Part shown: piece by piece, positions 46,362-57,811 of the stretch
Position numbering within the stretch: the stretch's first letter is position 1
Layout: each line of letters starts with the position of its first letter
Assembly: GCF_000747155.1 (NCBI RefSeq)
Contig: NZ_AVCK01000014.1
Span: 1-64,000 of the forward strand
Source of the DNA: Arenimonas metalli CF5-1
GTDB taxonomy: Bacteria > Pseudomonadota > Gammaproteobacteria > Xanthomonadales > Xanthomonadaceae
Direction of reading: 5' to 3'
Length of the DNA stretch: 64,000 bases
The notes under the pieces: generated by a model
The model's input: the letters and a program-made list of their open reading frames with translations, nothing else
What the model was told of the DNA's origin: nothing
The model's database searches: none
Made by a program: the position numbers and the translations under genes

Positions 46362-47681
46362 TCACGCCTTCTTTTGCAGCAGCGCGTAGTAGAAACCGTC
46401 CATGCCGTCCTCGCCGGGCAGGCGCTGGCGGCCCGCGCCGCTGGGCCGGCCGAAGCGCGCGTCGAGCGGCAGCGCGGCGGCATCGGCATGCGCCGCCAGG
46501 AAGCGGTCGACCTGGTGTTCGTTCTCGTCGCGCAGCACCGAGCAGGTGGCGTAAAGCAGCCGCCCGCCGGGGCGCAGCAGCGGCCACAGCGCGTCGAGCA
46601 GGCGCGCCTGCTGGGCCACCAGCGCGGGAATGTCGTCCGCGCGGCGATGCCACTTGATGTCCGGCTGGCGGCGGATGATGCCGGTGGCCGAACAGGGCGC
46701 GTCGAGCAGGATGGCGTCGAAGGGGCGGCCGTCCCACCAGGTCTCGACCGCGGCGGCGTCGGCGACCTTCACCTGCACGCGGTCGTAGTCGAGGCCCTGG
46801 CGCGCCAGCGTCTCGGTGACGCGTGCGAGCCGGCGCGACTCGATGTCGAGCGCCAGCAGCTCGCCGTGGCCGCCGTAGAGGCGTTCGGCGATCTGCGCGG
46901 TCTTGCCGCCGGGCGCGGCGCAGGCATCGAGCACGCGGTCGTCCGGCCCGGGCGCGAGCGCGTGCACGGCCAGCTGCGCGGCGCCGTCCTGCACGCCGAG
47001 TGCGCCCGTATGCCAGAACGGCAGCCGCTCGACCGGGATCGGATCGTCCACGCGGGCGGCATCGGGCAAGGCCTCGAGGGCCGTGGCGGCGAGGCCGTCC
47101 TCGCGCAGGGAACGCAACAGGCGGTCGATGCCCAACTGGCCGGGGTTCACCCGCAGCCACATCGGCGCCGGGCGGTTGTTGGCGTCAAGCACCGCCGCGA
47201 CCTCGTCGGGCCAGTCCCGGTAAAGCGCGGCGACCAGCCAGTCCGGGTGGCTGCTGCTGATGGCCAGGTCCTTGCTGGCCGGCAAGGGCTCGCGGCTGGC
47301 GCGGCGCAGCAGCGCATTGACCAGGCCGACCAGGGGCGCACGGCCCAGTTCGCGGGTGGCTTCGGCGGTGGCGCCGACCGCGGCGTGCGCCGGCAGGCCG
47401 AGCGCATCGAGCTGCGCGAGGCCGGCCAGCAGCAGGCAGTGCACCGGGAAATCGCGCGCGGCCAGCGGCTTGGCCAGCCACTGTGAAAGTGCGTAGTCGT
47501 AGCGGCGCCGGTTGCGCAACGCGCCGAAGCAGATGGCCTCGAGCAGCGCGCGGTCGCGCGGATCCTGCACGGCCGGCAGCGCCTGGCCCAGCATCGCCTT
47601 GAGTGAACGGCCTTCGCCCAGCACCGCCGCCAGCACGCGGGCGGCACGGGCGCGCAGGGCGGCGCCGGCGGGGGAATTCAT
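46362..47681 (-). CDS. rsmB: 16S rRNA (cytosine-967-C5) methyltransferase
   Basis: 439-residue enzyme. An N-terminal NusB-like helical domain (1-140) leads to a SAM-dependent methyltransferase domain. The SAM motif is [16 protein letters not shown] near 255. The two cysteines of m5C methylases lie in LDAPCSATG near 330 and [10 protein letters not shown] near 382. It starts at ATG 47681 inside the stop of fmt (ATGA overlap), as in the usual def-fmt-rsmB unit. Confidence 0.97.
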   Translation of the reverse strand: MNSPAGAALRARAARVLAAVLGEGRSLKAMLGQALPAVQDPRDRALLEAICFGALRNRRRYDYALSQWLAKPLAARDFPVHCLLLAGLAQLDALGLPAHAAVGATAEATRELGRAPLVGLVNALLRRASREPLPASKDLAISSSHPDWLVAALYRDWPDEVAAVLDANNRPAPMWLRVNPGQLGIDRLLRSLREDGLAATALEALPDAARVDDPIPVERLPFWHTGALGVQDGAAQLAVHALAPGPDDRVLDACAAPGGKTAQIAERLYGGHGELLALDIESRRLARVTETLARQGLDYDRVQVKVADAAAVETWWDGRPFDAILLDAPCSATGIIRRQPDIKWHRRADDIPALVAQQARLLDALWPLLRPGGRLLYATCSVLRDENEHQVDRFLAAHADAAALPLDARFGRPSGAGRQRLPGEDGMDGFYYALLQKKA

Positions 47682-48604
47682 GCGCCGCGCAGGGCCGGGC
47701 GGGCGTTGAGGTAGTCGGCGGCGGCCATCGGGCGGCCGCCTTCGCGCTGCACCTGCTGCAGGCGCAGCGCGCCGTCGCCGCAGGCGATGTCGATGCCGTC
47801 GCGGCCCGCGGCCAGCACCGTGCCGGGCGGGCGGCCGTGCGCGTGGTCGAGCGCCGCAGCGGCGTGGATGCGCACCCGCTCGCCGGCCAGCTCCGCCTCG
47901 GCCACCGGCCACGGATTGAAGGCGCGGACGCGGTTGGCCAGCTCGCGCGCCGGGCGCGACCAGTCGAGGCGGGCCTCGGCCTTGTCGAGCTTGTGGGCGT
48001 AGGTGACGCCTTCGGCCGGCTGCGGCTGCACCAGCGGACGCATGCCCGCGCGCAGCAGCTTCAGGCCATCCTCCAGCACCTCGGCGCCGAGCAGGGACAG
48101 GCGGTCGTGCAGGCTGCCGCCGGTGTCTTCGGCGGTGATCGGCGTGGCCAGCGACAGCAGCACGGGGCCGGTGTCGAGGCCTTTCTCCATCTGCATCAGG
48201 CAGACGCCGGTCTCGGCGTCACCGGCTTCCAGCGCGCGCTGGATCGGCGCAGCGCCGCGCCAGCGCGGCAGCAGCGAGGCGTGCACGTTCCAGCAGCCCA
48301 TGCGCGGGATGTCGAGCACCGACTGCGGCAGGATCAGGCCATAGGCCACCACCACCATCAGGTCGGGCTTGAGCTCGCGCAGCTGTTCGCGCGCCGCGGC
48401 GGACTTGAAGTTCTCGGGCTGGAACACCGGCAGGCCGCGCGCGAGGGCTTCGACCTTGACCGGCGAGGCGGCGGGCTGGCGGCCGCGGCCGGCGGGACGA
48501 TCGGGCTGGGTGTAGACCGCCACCACTTCGCCGCGGCCGGCGGCCGCGCGCAGGCAGGGCACCGCGAAGCCGGGCGTGCCGGCGAAGACGATGCGCAGGG
48601 CCAC
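47678..48604 (-). CDS. fmt: Methionyl-tRNA formyltransferase
   Basis: 308-residue enzyme that formylates initiator Met-tRNA with 10-formyl-THF. The catalytic region [19 protein letters not shown] with Asn and His near residue 108, and the [14 protein letters not shown] segment downstream, mark the N-terminal domain; the OB-fold C-terminal domain starts near 205. The start is GTG at 48604, directly next to the stop of def. Confidence 0.97.
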   Translation of the reverse strand: MALRIVFAGTPGFAVPCLRAAAGRGEVVAVYTQPDRPAGRGRQPAASPVKVEALARGLPVFQPENFKSAAAREQLRELKPDLMVVVAYGLILPQSVLDIPRMGCWNVHASLLPRWRGAAPIQRALEAGDAETGVCLMQMEKGLDTGPVLLSLATPITAEDTGGSLHDRLSLLGAEVLEDGLKLLRAGMRPLVQPQPAEGVTYAHKLDKAEARLDWSRPARELANRVRAFNPWPVAEAELAGERVRIHAAAALDHAHGRPPGTVLAAGRDGIDIACGDGALRLQQVQREGGRPMAAADYLNARPALRGA

Positions 48605-49111
48605 TCAGGCGGCGCCGGCGCGCTGCTGCTTGGCGAGCTTCTTGCGGACCTGCTCGCGCTTGAGCGGCGAGAGGTAATCGACGAAGACCTTGCCGGCCAG
48701 GTGGTCCATCTCGTGCTGGATGCAGACCGCCAGCAGGCCGTCGGCCTCGAGCTCGAACGGCTTGCCGTCGCGGTCCAGCGCACGCACGCGGATGCGGTCG
48801 GCGCGCGAGACGTCGGCGTAGATGCCGGGCACGGACAGGCAGCCTTCCTGGTAGACCTGGCTGCCCTCGGTCTCGAGGATCTCCGGGTTGATGAAGACCA
48901 TTGGCCTGCTTTTGTCCTCGCTTACGTCCAATACCAGCAGGCGCAGGTGGACATCGACCTGGGTCGCGGCCAGGCCAATGCCGGGCGCGTCATACATGGT
49001 CTCGAACATGTCGGCGATCAGGCCCTTTAGGGCGTCGTCGACCTGCGCGACCGGCTTGGCGACGGTCCGCAGGCGCGGATCGGGGAATTCCAGGATGGGG
49101 AGCTTGGCCAT
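48605..49111 (-). CDS. def: Peptide deformylase
   Basis: 168-residue iron/zinc enzyme that removes the formyl group from new proteins. Motif 1 [10 protein letters not shown] near 45, motif 2 EGCLSVPG near 88, and motif 3 QHEMDHLAG near 132 are all intact. The ATG at 49111 gives the family N-terminus [15 protein letters not shown]. It opens the def-fmt-rsmB operon and is divergent from the LysM gene. Confidence 0.97.
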   Translation of the reverse strand: MAKLPILEFPDPRLRTVAKPVAQVDDALKGLIADMFETMYDAPGIGLAATQVDVHLRLLVLDVSEDKSRPMVFINPEILETEGSQVYQEGCLSVPGIYADVSRADRIRVRALDRDGKPFELEADGLLAVCIQHEMDHLAGKVFVDYLSPLKREQVRKKLAKQQRAGAA

Positions 49112-49179
49112 GGACGGTGAGATGGGGAGGACGGAACCGGACCTCAAGGGACCGGGTCGTCAGTATAGCCCGGGTGGGC

Positions 49180-49210
49180 TTGCATTCAGGGACGGGATTT
49201 GGGCTATAGT
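49180..49210 (+). promoter_or_regulatory. Possible promoter for the LysM gene
   Basis: TTGCAT (49180-49185) and TATAGT (49205-49210) with a 19-base spacer, 40 bp before the ATG. The spacer is longer than ideal. Confidence 0.4.
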
Positions 49211-49249
49211 CGTCCAACCTGTCCGGGGAAAATCAGGTGGATAGCCGCC

Positions 49250-50356
49250 ATGCTTAAACGGCTTCTTGCAGTTACTGCTGCCATGTTGCTCACCATCGCC
49301 ACTGCCGCTGTCGCGGCGGAGCTTGCCGGCGATCATCCGACTACCTACACGGTCAAGAAGGGCGACACCCTTTGGGACATTGCCGGTCGCTTCCTCAAGA
49401 AGCCCTGGCTGTGGCCCGAGATCTGGCAGGCCAACCCGCAGGTCAAGAACCCGCACCTCATTTATCCGGGGGACGTGCTCAGCCTGGTCTACATCGACGG
49501 CAAGCCCGTCGTGCAGGCCGAGGGCCCGCAGATCGGCGAGGCGGTCAACACGATCCCGCTGTCCGACATCGAAGCCTTCCTGAAGCAGTTCACCGTGCTG
49601 GACGACATCGAGTCGCTGCCGCACGTGGTCGGCCTCGAGGAAGACCGGATGCGCGCGGCGGCTGGCCAGCTGGTCTACGTCCGCGGCCTCGAAGGGGCCC
49701 AGCCGGGCCAGCTGGTGGACATCGTCCGCCCGGTCAACCTCTTCGGCGGTGGCAAGGGCAAGCGCATCCCGGGCTTCACCCGCCTGGATGACCGCGGCGA
49801 CCGCCTGCACGGCCACTGGACGACCCCGATGGGCTTCGGCGAAGCCTCGGGCGAAGTCCTGGGCCACGAGCTGCAGCTGCACGCCAGCGGCGAAGTGACC
49901 CGCGTCCAGGGCGAAGTGGCCGTGGTGCTGCTGCGCGACGAAGGCCGCGAGATCCGCGTCGGCGACCGCGTCCTGCCGCCGGAATCGCAGCCCTACGACC
50001 TGCAGTTCATGCCGCGGGCGCCGGACAGCATCCCGGACAACGGCCGCATCCTGGCCGTGGCCGATGGCATGGGCGCCGGTCCGCGCTACGTGGTCGCGCT
50101 GTCGGTGGGTGCCCGCGAAGGCATCCGCAACGGCCACACCTTCTCCGTCTGGGGCGAGGGTGCGGTGCGTCCGGACCGGATCGCCAACCGCAATGCCTTC
50201 ATGGCCAGCCGGGACAAGGTCGAGATGCCGGATGACTTCCTCGGCCACGTGATGGTGTTCCGCACCTTCGACAAGGTCAGCTACGCGCTGGTGATGAACG
50301 GCATCCGCCCGATCTCGCAGGGCGACGTGCTCAAGCACCCGGACGCGGCCGAGTAA
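49250..50356 (+). CDS. LysM-domain envelope protein
   Basis: 368-residue secreted protein. The signal peptide runs to about residue 23 (ATAAVAAEL). A LysM domain occupies about 31-80 (YTVKKGDTLWDIAGRFLKKP), which binds peptidoglycan. The long C-terminal part has no enzyme motif that I can name. This lysM-dprA-smg-topA order is common in Xanthomonadales and other gammaproteobacteria. The ATG at 49250 gives the proper signal peptide. Confidence 0.92.
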   Translation: MLKRLLAVTAAMLLTIATAAVAAELAGDHPTTYTVKKGDTLWDIAGRFLKKPWLWPEIWQANPQVKNPHLIYPGDVLSLVYIDGKPVVQAEGPQIGEAVNTIPLSDIEAFLKQFTVLDDIESLPHVVGLEEDRMRAAAGQLVYVRGLEGAQPGQLVDIVRPVNLFGGGKGKRIPGFTRLDDRGDRLHGHWTTPMGFGEASGEVLGHELQLHASGEVTRVQGEVAVVLLRDEGREIRVGDRVLPPESQPYDLQFMPRAPDSIPDNGRILAVADGMGAGPRYVVALSVGAREGIRNGHTFSVWGEGAVRPDRIANRNAFMASRDKVEMPDDFLGHVMVFRTFDKVSYALVMNGIRPISQGDVLKHPDAAE

Positions 50357-50382
50357 GACATCGCGTCAGGCAGTGTTCCTAC

Positions 50383-50408
50383 ATCGCGGCGCCTTCGGGC
50401 GCCGCGAT
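50383..50408 (+). terminator. TTCG-loop hairpin after the LysM gene
   Basis: ATCGCGGCGCC, TTCG, GGCGCCGCGAT: a perfect 11-bp stem with a stable UUCG loop, 27 bp after the stop. There is no full T-run (only GCTTTG follows). It may slow RNA decay or transcription before dprA. Confidence 0.7.
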
Positions 50409-50420
50409 GCTTTGGGGACC

Positions 50421-51536
50421 TTGGAAAACGATCGCGCCCTCCTGATCCTGGCCCGCGCCGACCTGCCGGCCGCGACCCTGCGCGCCCTGCTCGAGGCCCG
50501 GCCCGCTCCCGCGGCCGCGCTTGACGCCGCGCGCCACGGTGCCGGCCTGGACCTCGCGCCCGAAACGCGGATGGCCATGCGCCAGCCCGATCCCGCCGCG
50601 CTCGCGGCCGACCTGGCCTGGTGCTCCGCGCCGGGCAACCGCCTGCTTGGCTGGCAGGACCCGGACTACCCGGCGCTGCTTCGCCGCTCGCCCAACCCGC
50701 CGCCGCTGCTGTTCATGACGGGCGACGCCGGCCTGCTGTGGCACCCGCAGGTGGCGATCGTCGGCAGCCGCCATCCGAGCCCGGGTGGGCGCGAGCGTGC
50801 GCACCGGTTCGCCGAGGCCTTCGCGCGCGCCGGCTGGGCCGTCACCAGCGGGCTGGCCGAGGGCATCGACGCGGCCGCGCATGCCGGCGCCCTGGCCGCC
50901 GGGCGCACCGTCGCCGTGGTCGGCACCGGGCCGGACCGCTGCTATCCCGCCTCGCATGCCGGCCTGATGGCGCGCATCGTGGCCACAGGCGCCGTGGTGA
51001 CCGAGCATCCGCCCGGGACGCCCGCGCGCGCCAGCCACTTTCCCAGCCGCAACCGGATCATCGCCGGCCTCAGCCTGGGCACGGTGGTCATCGAGGCCGC
51101 GATGCGCTCGGGTGCGCTGATCAGCGCGCGGCTGGCGGCCGAGGCCGGCCGCGAAGTCTTCGCCCTGCCCGGCTCGGTGGACAACCCCACCGCCCGCGGC
51201 TGCCACCGCCTGATCCGGGACGGGGCCGCCCTGGTCGAGTCGCCGGAGGAGGTGGTCGAGGCCCTCGCGCCGGTGGCCCAGGCCCTGGCCGATGCCCTGC
51301 GCGGACGCCTGGAAACCGCCCCGCCACCGCCCGTCGCCCGGTCAGCCCGCGGACAGGCGCCGACCGATGAAGACCACAACCGGCTGTGGTCGGCACTGGG
51401 CCACGACCCCACCGGCATGGATTCCCTGGCCGAGCGGACAGGATTGACGGTGGCCGCCCTGTCCTCCATGCTGCTTCTCATGGAGTTGGAAGGGCGAGTG
51501 GTCGCCGACAACGGTCGCTACGCCCGCCGTCCCTGA
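50421..51536 (+). CDS. dprA: DNA-processing protein DprA
   Basis: 371-residue protein that loads RecA on incoming single-stranded DNA during transformation. A SAM-like N-terminal part is followed by the Rossmann domain: [20 protein letters not shown] near 110, [18 protein letters not shown] near 138, and [16 protein letters not shown] near 194. A C-terminal winged helix (about 315-371) ends the protein. Start choice: TTG at 50421, 4 bp after GGGGA, because the open frame to the left would read through a perfect hairpin. Confidence 0.92.
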   Translation: MENDRALLILARADLPAATLRALLEARPAPAAALDAARHGAGLDLAPETRMAMRQPDPAALAADLAWCSAPGNRLLGWQDPDYPALLRRSPNPPPLLFMTGDAGLLWHPQVAIVGSRHPSPGGRERAHRFAEAFARAGWAVTSGLAEGIDAAAHAGALAAGRTVAVVGTGPDRCYPASHAGLMARIVATGAVVTEHPPGTPARASHFPSRNRIIAGLSLGTVVIEAAMRSGALISARLAAEAGREVFALPGSVDNPTARGCHRLIRDGAALVESPEEVVEALAPVAQALADALRGRLETAPPPPVARSARGQAPTDEDHNRLWSALGHDPTGMDSLAERTGLTVAALSSMLLLMELEGRVVADNGRYARRP

Positions 51537-51573
51537 CCTTCCCAACGCGCCCCCGGGGCGCAGGCTGAGGGTA

Positions 51574-52047
51574 ATGAAAGAGACCATCCTGGATGTGCTG
51601 CTGTACCTGTTCGAACACTACTTCTACGACGACCCCGACGCCGTCCGGGATCGTGACTCGCTCCAGAATGGCCTGATCCAGGCCGGCTTCAGCCCCGCGG
51701 AAATCAACAAGGCCTTCGACTGGCTCGACGAACTCGCGCGCCAGCGCCCGGCGTCGTCCGTCGCCCGCCTCGACACCCCGGTGCGCGTCTACGCCGAGCC
51801 CGAGCTCGACCGCCTGGACATCGAGTGCCGCGGCTTCCTGATGTTCCTCGAGCAGACCGGCGTGATCGACGCCGACCAGCGCGAGCTGGTGCTCGACCGG
51901 GTGATGGCCCTGGACCAGGACGAAGTGGACGTGGACGACCTGAAATGGGTCGTGCTGATGGTGCTGTTCAACCAGCCGGGCTCGGAAGCGGCCTACGCCT
52001 GGATGGAAAGCCAGATGTTCGAGGACGAACCCGAACCGGTGCACTAG
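51574..52047 (+). CDS. smg: Smg family protein (DUF494)
   Basis: 157-residue acidic protein. [17 protein letters not shown] at the start and the [16 protein letters not shown] segment near residue 82 are typical of Smg. The gene lies between dprA and topA in many gammaproteobacteria. Its function is still unclear. Start and length match the family. Confidence 0.95.
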   Translation: MKETILDVLLYLFEHYFYDDPDAVRDRDSLQNGLIQAGFSPAEINKAFDWLDELARQRPASSVARLDTPVRVYAEPELDRLDIECRGFLMFLEQTGVIDADQRELVLDRVMALDQDEVDVDDLKWVVLMVLFNQPGSEAAYAWMESQMFEDEPEPVH

Positions 52048-52129
52048 CCCGGCCGGGAATGACACGGCGCCCGGCCCCGGCCGGGCGTTTTCTTTGGGGA
52101 AAACCGCCCGGGGCGGCATGGGGGAAACG

Positions 52130-52807
52130 ATGGACATCTGGTACTACGTGGACAAAGCCCGGAACCGCCAGGGGCCGGTGGATGCCGCGGCCGTGGCGGC
52201 GGCCTTCCAGGCCGGACAGCTGACCGACGACAGCCTGGTCTGGCGCGATGGCCTGGCCCAATGGGCGCCCTTGCGGCAGTTCCGCGACGAGCTGGGCATG
52301 GGCCCGCCGATGGCCCCGGCCGCCACCGCGCCGACCATCGCGGTTGCCGCCTCGCCGGCAGCGGAGGACAAGAAGAAGAACGGCTGCCTGATCCCTGCCC
52401 TGGTGATCGGCGGCGGCGGCATGGTCCTGGTCTTCATCCTGGCCATCCTGGCGGCGATCGCCCTGCCGGCCTACCAGGACTACATCATCCGCGCCAAGCT
52501 GGCCACGGCCCTGGCCGAAGGACGCGGCCTGGTGGTCGCCGTGGAAGAGCACTTCCAGACCCAGGGCCGCTGCCCGACCGACTTCAACGACCTGGGCCTG
52601 TCCGAGCCGACCCTGGACGGCCAGCTGTCGGTGCAGCTGGTCTCGCTGGGCGAAGGCCGATGTGTGATCGAGCTCGCCCTGGGCGGCCTGCATGCCAACG
52701 GCGCCCTGGCCGGCCGGAGCCTGTACCTGACCCGCGACGAGAACGGCCGCTACGCCTGCTCCAGTGACCTGGACCAGGCCAAATACCTGCCGTCCAACTG
52801 CTTCTGA
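52130..52807 (+). CDS. GYF_2 domain fused to a pilin-like domain
   Basis: 225-residue protein. Residues 1-55 are a GYF_2 domain (IWYYVDKARNRQGPVDAAAV, then LVWRDGLAQWAPL). A Pro/Ala linker and a lysine-rich stop (EDKKKNG) come next. A membrane helix near 88-112 ends in ALPAYQDYIIRAKLATAL, as in type IV pilins, and the C-terminal part has a disulfide-loop-like Cys pair. In classical pilins the helix is N-terminal and processed; here a GYF module precedes it and no prepilin site exists. ATG 52130 follows GGGGGAAACG; ATG 52118 is an alternative. Confidence 0.82.
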   Translation: MDIWYYVDKARNRQGPVDAAAVAAAFQAGQLTDDSLVWRDGLAQWAPLRQFRDELGMGPPMAPAATAPTIAVAASPAAEDKKKNGCLIPALVIGGGGMVLVFILAILAAIALPAYQDYIIRAKLATALAEGRGLVVAVEEHFQTQGRCPTDFNDLGLSEPTLDGQLSVQLVSLGEGRCVIELALGGLHANGALAGRSLYLTRDENGRYACSSDLDQAKYLPSNCF

Positions 52808-52865
52808 CCCGGTCCGGGGCCCGCCGCCGGGCCCCCACCCCCGCCCTCCGGCCCGCCGGCCCGGC

Positions 52866-52896
52866 TTGACAGTGCCGGCCGGGCTGGTGCCTTAAT
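52866..52896 (+). promoter_or_regulatory. Possible topA promoter
   Basis: TTGACA (52866-52871) and CTTAAT (52891-52896), spacer 19, about 88 bp before the topA start. The -35 is perfect and the -10 is weak. Confidence 0.4.
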
Positions 52897-52983
52897 GAAA
52901 AAGAAGACCCCCGGCCCGCGACCCCCGCGGGCCGTGCCATCTGGGCGCCCCGAAGCGCGCCCCAGCGGAGCAACCCCCCGGCC

Positions 52984-55485
52984 ATGGCCAAGAATCTCCT
53001 CATCGTCGAGTCGCCCGCCAAGGCCAAGACGATCAACAAGTACCTGGGCAAGGACTTCCACGTCCTGGCCTCGTACGGCCACGTGCGCGACCTGGTGCCC
53101 AAGGAGGGCGCGGTCGACCCGGAGCATGGCTTCGCCATGCGCTACGAGCTGATCGAAAAGAACGAGAAGCACGTCGAGGCCATCGCCAAGGCCGCCAAGG
53201 TCGCCGACGCCGTCTACCTGGCCACCGACCCGGACCGCGAAGGCGAGGCGATCAGCTGGCACATCTCCGAGATCCTCAAGGAGCGCGGCCTGCTCAAGGG
53301 CAAGACCCTGCACCGGGTCGTGTTCACCGAGATCACGCCCAAGGCGATCAAGGCCGCGGTCGAGAACCCGCGCCAGGTCGCCGGCGACCTGGTGGACGCC
53401 CAGCAGGCGCGCCGCGCCCTGGACTACCTGGTCGGCTTCAACCTCTCGCCCGTGCTCTGGCGCAAGGTCCAGCGCGGCCTGTCCGCCGGCCGCGTGCAGT
53501 CGCCGGCGCTGCGCATGATCGTCGAGCGCGAGGAGGAGATCGAAGCCTTCGTGCCGCGCGAATACTGGTCCATGGAAGCCGAGCTCAACCACCCGCAGCA
53601 GGCGTTCACGGCGCGGCTGGTGAAGCTGGACGGGCAGAAGTTCGAGCAGTTCACGATCACCGATTCCAAGGCCGCCGAAGCCGCGCGCGCGCGCCTGGTG
53701 AAGGCCGCCGGCGACGCCCTGCGCGTCACCGACGTGGTCAGCAAGGAGCGCAAGCGCCGGCCGTCGCCGCCGTTCATTACCTCGACCCTGCAGCAGGAGG
53801 CCGCGCGCAAGCTCGGCTTCACCACCTCGCGCACCATGCGCGTGGCGCAGAAGCTGTACGAGGGCGTGGCGATAGGCGAGGAAGGCTCGGTCGGCCTGAT
53901 CAGCTACATGCGTACCGACTCCGTGAACCTGTCGGTGGACGCGGTGGTCGAGATCCGCGACGTGATCGCGCGCGACTTCGGCACCCAGGCGGTGCCGGAC
54001 AAGCCCAACGAGTACAAGTCCAAGTCCAAGAACGCGCAGGAAGCGCACGAAGCGATCCGCCCCACGTCCGCCCTGCGCACGCCGGCCTCGATCGCGAAGT
54101 ACCTCGACGATGACGCGCGCCGCCTGTACGAGTTGATCTGGAAGCGCACCGTCGCCTCGCAGATGGTGCCGGCGACGATGAACACCGTCTCGGTCGAACT
54201 GGCCGCCGGCAGCGAACACAGCTTCCGCGCCAGCGGCACCACCGTCATCGACCCGGGCTTCCTGGCCGTGTACGAGGAAGGCAAGGACGCCAAGTCGGCC
54301 GAGGACGACGACGAAGGCCGCAAGCTGCCGCCGATGAAGACCGGCCAGACCGTGCCGCTGGGCAGCATCCACACCGACCAGCACTTCACCGAGCCGCCGC
54401 CGCGCTTCTCGGAAGCCTCGCTGGTGAAGACGCTCGAGGAATACGGCATCGGCCGTCCGTCGACGTACGCCAGCATCATCCAGGTGCTGCAGAACCGCGA
54501 GTACGTGTACCTCGACAACCGCCGCTTCCGTCCCAGCGACGTCGGCCGCGCGGTGGCCAACTTCCTCACCGGCCACTTCACGCAGTACGTGGACTACGAC
54601 TTCACCGCCAAGCTCGAGGACGAGCTCGACTCCGTGGCGGCGGGCGAGGCGGCTTGGGTGCCGCTGCTCGAGCGCTTCTGGAAGCCGTTCAAGGCCACGA
54701 TTGACGAGAAGAGCGAGTCGGTTGATCGCTCCGAGGCCACCGGTTCGCGCGTGCTCGGCACCGACCCGAAGTCGGGCAAGCCCGTGTCCGTGCGCCTGGG
54801 CCGCTACGGGCCGTTCGCGCAGATCGGCACCGCCGAGGACGAGGACAAGCCCAAGTTCGCTTCGCTGCGCCCGGGCACCAGCATGCACACCATCACGCTG
54901 GAGGAGGCGCTGCCGCTGTTCAACCTGCCGCGCGCGCTGGGCCAGTTCGAGGGCAAGGACGTCACGGTCGCGATCGGCCGCTTCGGCCCGTTCGCCAAGT
55001 GGGGCGACACCTACGCCTCGCTGGGCAAGGAAGACGACCCGTACACCATCAGCTTCGAGCAGGCGGTGGAACGCGTGCAGGCGAAGATCGAGATGATCGC
55101 CAACCGCACCATCAAGGTCTTCCCCGGCACCGACATCCAGGTGTTGAACGGCCGCTACGGCCCGTACATCACCGACGGCGAGAAGAACGGCAAGATCCCG
55201 AAGGACCGCGACCCCGCCAGCCTCACGCAGGAGGAATGCGTGGCGCTGCTGGCCGAGGGCAAGCCGGTGCGCAAGGGCGGCCGCTTCGGCAAGAAGGCCG
55301 CGACCAAGAAGGCGCCGGCGAAGAAGGCGGTGAAGAAGGAAGCCACCGAGGCCGCGCCGAAGAAGGCACCGGCCAAGAAGGCGGCCAAGAAAGCCACGAA
55401 GAAGGCCGCGAAGAAAGCGACCAAGACCGCGGCGAAAAAGCCCGCCGCCAAGAAAGCGGTGAAGAAGGCGACGAAGGCGGCCTGA
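52984..55485 (+). CDS. topA: DNA topoisomerase I
   Basis: 833-residue type IA topoisomerase that relaxes negative supercoils. The Toprim domain opens LLIVESPAKAKTINKYLG and has ATDPDREGEAISWH near 80. The active-site Tyr lies in GLISYMRTDSVNL near 308. Several Toprim_Crpt-type C-terminal repeats follow (RLGRYGPFAQIG; GRFGPFAKWG; NGRYGPYITDG), with no four-Cys zinc fingers. The last 65 or so residues are a Lys/Ala-rich tail like histone H1, which should bind DNA without specificity. Confidence 0.97.
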   Translation: MAKNLLIVESPAKAKTINKYLGKDFHVLASYGHVRDLVPKEGAVDPEHGFAMRYELIEKNEKHVEAIAKAAKVADAVYLATDPDREGEAISWHISEILKERGLLKGKTLHRVVFTEITPKAIKAAVENPRQVAGDLVDAQQARRALDYLVGFNLSPVLWRKVQRGLSAGRVQSPALRMIVEREEEIEAFVPREYWSMEAELNHPQQAFTARLVKLDGQKFEQFTITDSKAAEAARARLVKAAGDALRVTDVVSKERKRRPSPPFITSTLQQEAARKLGFTTSRTMRVAQKLYEGVAIGEEGSVGLISYMRTDSVNLSVDAVVEIRDVIARDFGTQAVPDKPNEYKSKSKNAQEAHEAIRPTSALRTPASIAKYLDDDARRLYELIWKRTVASQMVPATMNTVSVELAAGSEHSFRASGTTVIDPGFLAVYEEGKDAKSAEDDDEGRKLPPMKTGQTVPLGSIHTDQHFTEPPPRFSEASLVKTLEEYGIGRPSTYASIIQVLQNREYVYLDNRRFRPSDVGRAVANFLTGHFTQYVDYDFTAKLEDELDSVAAGEAAWVPLLERFWKPFKATIDEKSESVDRSEATGSRVLGTDPKSGKPVSVRLGRYGPFAQIGTAEDEDKPKFASLRPGTSMHTITLEEALPLFNLPRALGQFEGKDVTVAIGRFGPFAKWGDTYASLGKEDDPYTISFEQAVERVQAKIEMIANRTIKVFPGTDIQVLNGRYGPYITDGEKNGKIPKDRDPASLTQEECVALLAEGKPVRKGGRFGKKAATKKAPAKKAVKKEATEAAPKKAPAKKAAKKATKKAAKKATKTAAKKPAAKKAVKKATKAA

Positions 55486-55506
55486 CCGCCTGCGCGCGCG
55501 GCCCGG

Positions 55507-57084
<1,578 letters not shown>

Positions 57085-57133
57085 GGCGTGTCCCGGGCTG
57101 GCGGTGGCGGGGGCGCGGAGGGAGAATCCCGGC

Positions 57134-57724
57134 ATGCGCCCGTGGGTCATCGCCAGCTTAGCGAGTTTGCTCGCCCTCGTCGGCCCGGCCGCGGGCGAGG
57201 ACCTCACCGTATACCGCTGCCAGGACGCGGGCGGCCGCGTCACCCTGCAGGACGAGCCCTGCCCCGCCGGCCAGCAGCAGTCCGCGCGCAGCATGGTGCG
57301 GCCGCGAGATCCCGCGCCGCCGCCGCCCGCACCGGAACGCGAGCCCGAGCCCGCGCCGGTCGACGCCGCGCTGCCGCCGCCGGCGTACTACGAGCCGGGC
57401 CTGCCTTTCCCGCCGCCGCCGCTGTTCCAGTGCACGGACTACGACGGCAGCCAGCGCTTCAGCGAGGACTACGACCCGGCCACGCGCTGCGTGCCGCTGC
57501 CGGTGCTGGGCTACGACGTGCGCGGCTCCAGCGCCGCGGCCGGCACCTGCCGCTGGGTCACCGAATCCTGCGTGCGCCTGGACGACGGCGACGCCTGCGA
57601 ACAGTTCCGCGCCAAGCTGAAACAGGCCCGCTCCGACGCCCTGCACGCCTTCAGCGACACCGCGGCCTACCGCAAGTCGGAAGTGTTGCGCCTCGACGCC
57701 ATCGTCGCCGAATCCTGCCCTTGA
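57134..57724 (+). CDS. Secreted DUF4124-domain protein
   Basis: 196-residue protein with a signal peptide (residues 1-21). A DUF4124 segment follows (VYRCQDAGGRVTLQDEPC), then a Pro/Glu-rich linker of about 40 residues and a Cys-rich C-terminal part (six or more Cys). DUF4124 is common in secreted or periplasmic proteins of this group, with no known enzyme activity. It is divergent from the amidohydrolase gene (49 bp between starts), and a REP hairpin follows. Confidence 0.75.
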   Translation: MRPWVIASLASLLALVGPAAGEDLTVYRCQDAGGRVTLQDEPCPAGQQQSARSMVRPRDPAPPPPAPEREPEPAPVDAALPPPAYYEPGLPFPPPPLFQCTDYDGSQRFSEDYDPATRCVPLPVLGYDVRGSSAAAGTCRWVTESCVRLDDGDACEQFRAKLKQARSDALHAFSDTAAYRKSEVLRLDAIVAESCP

Positions 57725-57734
57725 GCGGCGCCCA

Positions 57735-57801
57735 TTGTGGGAGGGACTTCAGTCCCGATGCCTTTCGACGAGAAGCATCGGGACTGAAGTCCCTCCCACA
57801 A
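57735..57801. repeat. REP-type perfect inverted repeat
   Basis: 27-bp arms at 57735-57761 and 57775-57801 are exact reverse complements (start TTGTGGGAGGGACTTCAGTC). It lies between the ends of two convergent genes, where it could act as a two-way terminator. It is the best-preserved copy of the family in this window. Confidence 0.95.
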
Positions 57802-57811
57802 AAGGCGCCCG

